Below, piece after piece: positions 59,489 to 64,000 of a stretch of 64,000 bases of DNA (the stretch's first letter is position 1; every line of letters starts with the position of its first letter). Source of the DNA: an uncultured Pelagibacteraceae bacterium (GTDB lineage: Bacteria; Pseudomonadota; Alphaproteobacteria; Pelagibacterales; Pelagibacteraceae); NCBI GenBank assembly GCA_902619835.1, contig CACNFS010000004.1:17395-81394 (forward strand), written 5' to 3'. The translations under genes were made by a program, and so were the position numbers. A model generated the notes under the pieces. It searched no databases, was not told the DNA's origin, and saw only the letters and a program-made list of their open reading frames with translations.

Positions 59489-60304
59489 ATGATAAAACAA
59501 GCCATTATTCCATTAGCAGGATTAGGTACTAGAATGCTTCCTTTGACGAGTGTAATGCCAAAAGAGTTAATGCCCATCAATGGTAAACCAAATTTACAAT
59601 ATATATTAGATGAATGTATTGATGCAGGTATAAAGGAATTCATCTTTATAATTTCAAAAAAAAAATTATCGATTAAAAAATATTTTTTTAACGACAATTT
59701 TTATAAAAAAATTTTAAAAAAGAAGAAAGATAAAAGGTTATTTGAAGAGTTTAAAAAAATAAAAAGATATCAAAAAATGATAAAATTTGTTTATCAAAAC
59801 AAGCCCAGAGGAACAGGTGATGCAGTTTTAAAATGCAAAAAATATATAAAAAGCAAATTCTTTTTAATGTTATTGCCTGATGACTTAATAATAAGAAAAA
59901 ATTGTTCTAAGGAAATGATAAAATTACATAAAAAAACTAATGGATCTATAATTGCTACAAAAAAAGTTGAAAGAAAAACAGTCTCAAGATGGGGAATTTT
60001 ATCAATCAAAAATAAAAAAAAAAATTACTTTCAAATTAAAGATGTAGTAGAGAAACCTAGCATCAAAAAAGCCCCGTCAAATTTTGCAATTATTGGAAGA
60101 TATATATTAACGACAAAGATTTTTAACGAAATTAAAAAATTAAAACCTGGTCAAGGCGGAGAGATACATATTACTGACGCAATTAGAGGGTTAATTAAAA
60201 AAGAAAATAAATTTTATGGAAACATTTTTACAGGAAAATATTTAGATTGCGGTACTTTAAGTGGATATATTAATTCAAGTATTGAAATATTTAAAGGAAA
60301 ATAA
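59489..60304 (+). CDS. galU: UTP--glucose-1-phosphate uridylyltransferase
   Basis: Makes UDP-glucose. The 271 residues begin with the nucleotidyltransferase signature AIIPLAGLGTRMLPLTSVMP and KELMPINGKP, then PRGTGDAVLKCKKYI, LLPDDLI (metal Asp pair) and VVEKPS. It is followed with no spacer by ugd, whose substrate it makes. It does not replace the missing GlmU half by obvious homology. Confidence 0.95.
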   Translation: MIKQAIIPLAGLGTRMLPLTSVMPKELMPINGKPNLQYILDECIDAGIKEFIFIISKKKLSIKKYFFNDNFYKKILKKKKDKRLFEEFKKIKRYQKMIKFVYQNKPRGTGDAVLKCKKYIKSKFFLMLLPDDLIIRKNCSKEMIKLHKKTNGSIIATKKVERKTVSRWGILSIKNKKKNYFQIKDVVEKPSIKKAPSNFAIIGRYILTTKIFNEIKKLKPGQGGEIHITDAIRGLIKKENKFYGNIFTGKYLDCGTLSGYINSSIEIFKGK

Positions 60305-61609
60305 ATGAAACTATGTATGATAGGTACAGGTTATGTCGGATTAGTAAGTGGTGTTTGCTTTGCAGACATAGGTAATCAGGTTGTATGTGTTGATAAAGAT
60401 AAAACTAAAATAGATAAACTAAATTTTGGCGTCTCTCCAATCTATGAACCAGGGTTAGATGAATTAATTAAAAAAAATTTTTTAGCTAAGCGTCTTTCGT
60501 TTACTACAAATATAAATAAAGCCATTAGCACATCAGATATAATTTTTATTTGTGTTGGAACACCTACAAGAAAAGGATCAATCAAAGTTGATTTATCTTT
60601 TGTTAACAAATGCACAAAAGATATATTTAAATATTCAAAAAGAAAGAAAATTATTGTAACTAAATCTACTGTTCCAGTAGGAACAGGCGATGAAATTGAA
60701 AAAATTTTAAAAAAAAAGAAAAAACTTTTTACAATAATCTCTAATCCTGAATTCTTACGAGAAGGAGAAGCAATACGTGATTTTAGATACCCTGATAGAA
60801 TCGTTATAGGATCTAATGAAAAAAAAGCCTTTAACACTATGAGAAAACTTTATGCGCCTTTAATAAATAAGGGTTCAAAATTTTTTACTACTTCAAGAAG
60901 AGGAGCTGAACTAATAAAATATGCATCAAATGCTTTTCTTGCGACCAAGATTACTTTTATAAATGAACTTGCTAATTTGTGTGAAAAAACCGGAGTAAAT
61001 ATAGAGGACATCTCTTTAGGTATGGGTGCTGATAGCAGAATAGGCGGTAGATTTTTACGAGCTGGCCCAGCTTATGGTGGCTCTTGTTTTCCCAAAGATA
61101 CTAAAGGACTTGTATCAGCAGCAGATAAATTTAAAATTAATTTGACTGTTGTTAAATCAGTTATTAAATCAAATCAAGAAAGAGTAAATCTACTAACTCA
61201 AAGAATTCATAAAATTTTAGGTTCAAATTTAAGAAATAAAAACATTTCTTTTTTAGGCGTTACATTTAAACCAAACACTGACGATATGAGAGATTCTTCT
61301 AGTCTCAAAATGATACCTTATCTTTGTAAAAAAGGTGCGAAAGTAAGATATTACGACCCATCTGGAGAAAAGAATGAGTTTAAAAAGATTAAAAACTGCA
61401 AATACAGAAACAATATAAAATCTAGTTGTAATGGTGCAGATTTAATAATTCTACTCACCGAATGGGATGAATTTAAATCAATAGATTTCAAAAAGGTTGT
61501 TAAAAATACAAAATTTAAAGTGTTCGATTTAAGAAACCTTTATTCTGCTGAAGAAATGAAAAAAAATAAGATTAAATACTACTCTGTTGGTAGACCTGAC
61601 GCTAATTAA
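60305..61609 (+). CDS. ugd: UDP-glucose 6-dehydrogenase
   Basis: Oxidises UDP-glucose to UDP-glucuronate for surface polysaccharide. The 434 residues have the N-terminal Rossmann loop MIGTGYVGLVSGVCFADIGN, TKSTVPVGTGDEI, NPEFLREGEAI, the catalytic Cys in YGGSCFPKDTKGL near residue 260 and the C-terminal FLGVTFKPNTDDMRDSSS. It directly follows galU and overlaps the convergent RidA gene by 8 nt. Confidence 0.96.
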   Translation: MKLCMIGTGYVGLVSGVCFADIGNQVVCVDKDKTKIDKLNFGVSPIYEPGLDELIKKNFLAKRLSFTTNINKAISTSDIIFICVGTPTRKGSIKVDLSFVNKCTKDIFKYSKRKKIIVTKSTVPVGTGDEIEKILKKKKKLFTIISNPEFLREGEAIRDFRYPDRIVIGSNEKKAFNTMRKLYAPLINKGSKFFTTSRRGAELIKYASNAFLATKITFINELANLCEKTGVNIEDISLGMGADSRIGGRFLRAGPAYGGSCFPKDTKGLVSAADKFKINLTVVKSVIKSNQERVNLLTQRIHKILGSNLRNKNISFLGVTFKPNTDDMRDSSSLKMIPYLCKKGAKVRYYDPSGEKNEFKKIKNCKYRNNIKSSCNGADLIILLTEWDEFKSIDFKKVVKNTKFKVFDLRNLYSAEEMKKNKIKYYSVGRPDAN

Positions 61610-62066
61610 GTTCAAATATAGCATCAACTTCTACAGCAACTCCCAAAGGTAAACTATTTACACTAACTGCAGCTCTTGTATGTTCACCTTTTTTTTCAAA
61701 AATTTTAGCTATTATATCTGATGCGCCATTTATAATTTTTGGTTGATCTTTGAAATCATCTGTTGAATTGACATAACCTGTTAGTTTTACACAAGATTTA
61801 ACTTTATCTAAATCTCCTCCACAAGCATTTTTAATATGCGCGACAATACTTAAACCACATCTTTCGGCAGCTTTATAGCCTTTCTCTAAATCTAAATCTT
61901 TTCCAATCTTACCTGTTATAAGTTTTGCATTTTCATCAATAGATACTTGACCAGAGATATATAATAGTTTTCCAACAATTTTAGTAGCAACATAAGATCC
62001 AACTGGTGCTTTTGGCTCAGGTAATTTTATATTTAAATTTTTTATTTTATTTTCTATTTGGCTCAT
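61602..62066 (-). CDS. RidA (YjgF/YER057c/UK114) family protein
   Basis: A 154-residue RidA-family protein. KLLYISGQVSIDENAKLITGKIG and the C-terminal HTRAAVSVNSLPLGVAVEVD, with the family Arg, are visible. RidA enzymes hydrolyse reactive enamine/imine intermediates; this longer subgroup has no firmly known substrate. Its ATG overlaps the topA stop by 4 bp. Confidence 0.88.
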   Translation of the reverse strand: MSQIENKIKNLNIKLPEPKAPVGSYVATKIVGKLLYISGQVSIDENAKLITGKIGKDLDLEKGYKAAERCGLSIVAHIKNACGGDLDKVKSCVKLTGYVNSTDDFKDQPKIINGASDIIAKIFEKKGEHTRAAVSVNSLPLGVAVEVDAIFELN

Positions 62067-64000
62067 TTTCTTTTGCCTTTTTTTTTAGATTTATCGTATT
62101 CTTTTCTTTTTTCAATTAATATAAGTGCCTCTTCCATATTAAGTTCATTTGGATCTTTTTCTTCAGGGATAGTTGCATTCAAAGACTTATATTTAATATA
62201 AGGACCATATTGTCCTTTCATAATTCTGACAGGTTTTTTATCTTCAGGATGCTCTCCAAGATCTTTAATTAATGAAGATGAAATTCTTCCAGGCTTGGCT
62301 TCAGCAATTAATGTTATGGCTCGATTAATTCCAATAGAAAATAGATCCTCAACATTTTCAAGTCTAGCAGATTTATTTTCACATTTTAGATATGGTCCAA
62401 ATCTTCCAGAATTTAAAGTTATATCTTGTCCATTTTCAGGGTGCTGTCCTAATACTTTAGGAAGAGAGCATAAATATTTTGCTTTATCTAAATCAACACT
62501 ATCAACATCAATACCTTTTGGAATTGAAACATTTTTAAGGTGCTCATTCTCATTTTTTTTCTTTCTACCTTTTTTCTTGATGGTTTCTAGTTCATCTTTT
62601 TCTTTTTCATATTGTAAGTAGGGGCCAAATCTCCCATTCTTTAAATATATATCTTTACCTTTTTCATTTTGGCCTAGTAATTTAGGCTCTGCTAAATTAT
62701 ATTGAGCTGCAGCTTTAGCTTTAGACAAAGGTCTAGTAAATTTACATTCTGGATAATTTGAACATCCTATAAATGCACCACCTCTAAAACTATTCTTTAG
62801 ACTTAGTTCTCCATTGGAACACAACTTGCATTTTCGATCGATTGCGTCTTTATCATCTCTTTCAAAAATTAAAGTACCTAAACTCTCATTTAACAAGTCT
62901 AATACTTCTCTAGTTCTCTTTTCTTTAACTTTTCCCACATTTTCATAAAAATCTTTCCAAAAATTATCTAAAACCTGAACCCATTCAATTTTACCACTAG
63001 TTATTTCATCTAGCTGATTTTCTAGGTCTGCAGTAAAATTATAATCAACGTATTTAGAGAATAATTTCTCTAAAAAAGCTGAAATTAGCTTGCCTCTATC
63101 AGTTGGATTAAACCTTTTATTAATTAATTCGACATAATTTCTAGTTGATAATACTGAAATAATACTAGCGTAAGTGGAGGGTCTACCAATGCCTAACTCC
63201 TCCATCTTTTTTACTAAACTAGCTTCAGAGTAACGTGGTGGTGGATCTGTAAAGTGCTGCTCATCATGTAATTTGAGTATGCTAATTTCTTCACCAACTT
63301 TGACTTCAGGCAAAATATTCTTTGCATCTTCGTCAGTTTCCTGAACTTGGTACACTTTGAGAAAACCATCAAATTTTACTACCGAGCCGCTAGCTCTAAA
63401 GTTAATTTTATTATCATTTGAGGAAATAATTATTGTATTTCTATCAAATTCTGCTGGCGTCATTTGAGACGATAAGGCTCTACTCCAAATCAATTCATAG
63501 AGTTTGAATTGATCTGCATTCACATATTTTTTAATATCAGAAGGTTTTCTACTTATGTTAGTTGGTCTAATGGCTTCATGAGCTTCTTGAGCGTTCTTTG
63601 CTTTTTTTCCTGTATAACTATTAGCAACCTCTGGTAAATATTTATCACCATAATCATCAGTAATGAATTTTCTAAAATCATCAATTGCTTCTTTTGAAAT
63701 ATTAGTTCCATCAGTTCTCATATAAGTAATTAATCCAGTAGTTTCACCCTCAATATCTACTCCTTGATACAGCCGTTGAGCAATTTGCATTGTTCTGGAA
63801 GCTCCAAACCCAAATCGCCCTGAAGCAGTTTGTTGCAAAGTTGAAGTTGTAAAAGGGGCTAGGGGGTTACGCCTAAATATTTTTGTGTTCACATCTGTAA
63901 TTTTAAATTTTGTTTTATTGATAACATCAACTGCTTTTTGTATTTCATCTTTATTTTTAAAAGAAAATTTTTCAATTTTCTCTCCATTAAATAAACTTAA
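62063..64000 (-). CDS. topA: DNA topoisomerase I (partial, 5' end beyond window)
   Basis: Relaxes negative supercoils. The frame stays open to the right edge, so the GTG at 63890-63892 is internal, not the start. Visible parts are NPLAPFTTSTLQQTASGRFG, the active-site Tyr in GLITYMRTDGTN, AHEAIRPT, DPPPRYSEASLVKKMEELGI and GRPSTYASI. The C-terminus has one zinc finger (CKLCSNGELSLK through CSNYPEC) and three repeats with GRFGPYL, GRFGPYLK and GQYGPYIK. The TOPRIM domain lies outside the window. Confidence 0.97.
   Translation of the reverse strand, partial: LSLFNGEKIEKFSFKNKDEIQKAVDVINKTKFKITDVNTKIFRRNPLAPFTTSTLQQTASGRFGFGASRTMQIAQRLYQGVDIEGETTGLITYMRTDGTNISKEAIDDFRKFITDDYGDKYLPEVANSYTGKKAKNAQEAHEAIRPTNISRKPSDIKKYVNADQFKLYELIWSRALSSQMTPAEFDRNTIIISSNDNKINFRASGSVVKFDGFLKVYQVQETDEDAKNILPEVKVGEEISILKLHDEQHFTDPPPRYSEASLVKKMEELGIGRPSTYASIISVLSTRNYVELINKRFNPTDRGKLISAFLEKLFSKYVDYNFTADLENQLDEITSGKIEWVQVLDNFWKDFYENVGKVKEKRTREVLDLLNESLGTLIFERDDKDAIDRKCKLCSNGELSLKNSFRGGAFIGCSNYPECKFTRPLSKAKAAAQYNLAEPKLLGQNEKGKDIYLKNGRFGPYLQYEKEKDELETIKKKGRKKKNENEHLKNVSIPKGIDVDSVDLDKAKYLCSLPKVLGQHPENGQDITLNSGRFGPYLKCENKSARLENVEDLFSIGINRAITLIAEAKPGRISSSLIKDLGEHPEDKKPVRIMKGQYGPYIKYKSLNATIPEEKDPNELNMEEALILIEKRKEYDKSKKKGKRK

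Noticed and set aside
63890..63892. GTG at 63892 as the start of topA
   Set aside because: The frame stays open to 64000 with topoisomerase-like sequence, so the gene is cut by the window edge.
1..64000. CRISPR arrays, insertion sequences, prophage genes or rRNA genes
   Set aside because: No regularly spaced repeats, transposase/integrase-like proteins or rRNA sequence were seen on either strand.

Overview
The window looks like a contiguous piece of an AT-rich (roughly 70% A+T by eye), streamlined alphaproteobacterial chromosome. The best fit is a SAR11-type bacterium (Pelagibacterales); this placement is inference. The basis is the extreme AT bias, spacers of a few bases or none, frequent start/stop and stop/stop overlaps, alphaproteobacterial gene orders (purC-purS-purQ-purL-bolA-grxD; rpoC next to rpsL; adk next to secY) and the near absence of accessory DNA. 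There are no rRNA genes, CRISPR arrays, insertion sequences or phage genes. Five tRNA genes are present, all with an encoded CCA end.

Layout. 1-3077 (minus): prpB-prpC for propionate/2-methylcitrate metabolism (prpC runs off the left edge), a LysE/RhtB exporter and a HAD phosphatase. 3148-9599 (plus): a stand-alone GlmU acetyltransferase domain, glmS, a short beta-carbonic-anhydrase-like protein, type II DAHP synthase, nadE and cysS. 9596-13199 (plus): citramalate synthase, a TrmJ-like methyltransferase, rpsD and an orphan methyltransferase. 13200-20391 (minus): one dense unit sfsA-map-purB-purC-purS-purQ-purL-bolA-grxD. 20408-22116: a CinA/MoaB-like protein facing a GT9 (heptosyltransferase-like) gene. 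22117-25083: the only clearly accessory segment, with a sugar-phosphate cyclase of the sedoheptulose-7-phosphate cyclase type and a DUF6492-like putative glycosyltransferase, lying just before tRNA-Leu. 25151-26889: tRNA-Leu, nadK, tRNA-Thr and rlmB.

27027-55679 is the core information-processing block: tRNA-Tyr, tRNA-Gly, tuf, tRNA-Trp, secE-nusG-rplKAJL-rpoBC, then rpsL-rpsG-fusA, the S10 and spc operons through secY-adk, and the alpha operon rpsM-rpsK-rpoA-rplQ. tuf is absent from its usual str-operon place and sits before secE. No rpmD (L30) lies between rpsE and rplO, and no rpmJ follows secY. Strong sigma70-like promoters with a 16-bp spacer precede rpsD, tRNA-Tyr and rpsM. 55691-64000: rluC/D, lipB, mgtE, panC, galU, ugd, a RidA family gene and topA (cut by the right edge).

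Most of the window is ordinary housekeeping. The best candidate for something undescribed is the cyclase + DUF6492 pair at 22295-25016. The cyclase keeps the metal ligands of the dehydroquinate-synthase fold but has a replaced substrate loop and about 200 extra N-terminal residues of unknown function. The pair is divergent from a heptosyltransferase-like gene across a 20-bp palindrome and is bracketed by a near-perfect 16-bp direct repeat. Other points worth checking are the GlmU lacking its uridylyltransferase half, a possible homopolymer frameshift at the end of the DUF6492 gene, the missing rpmD, a perfect 12-bp hairpin over the aroG-type stop codon, and repeated 4-nt stop-stop overlaps of convergent genes.
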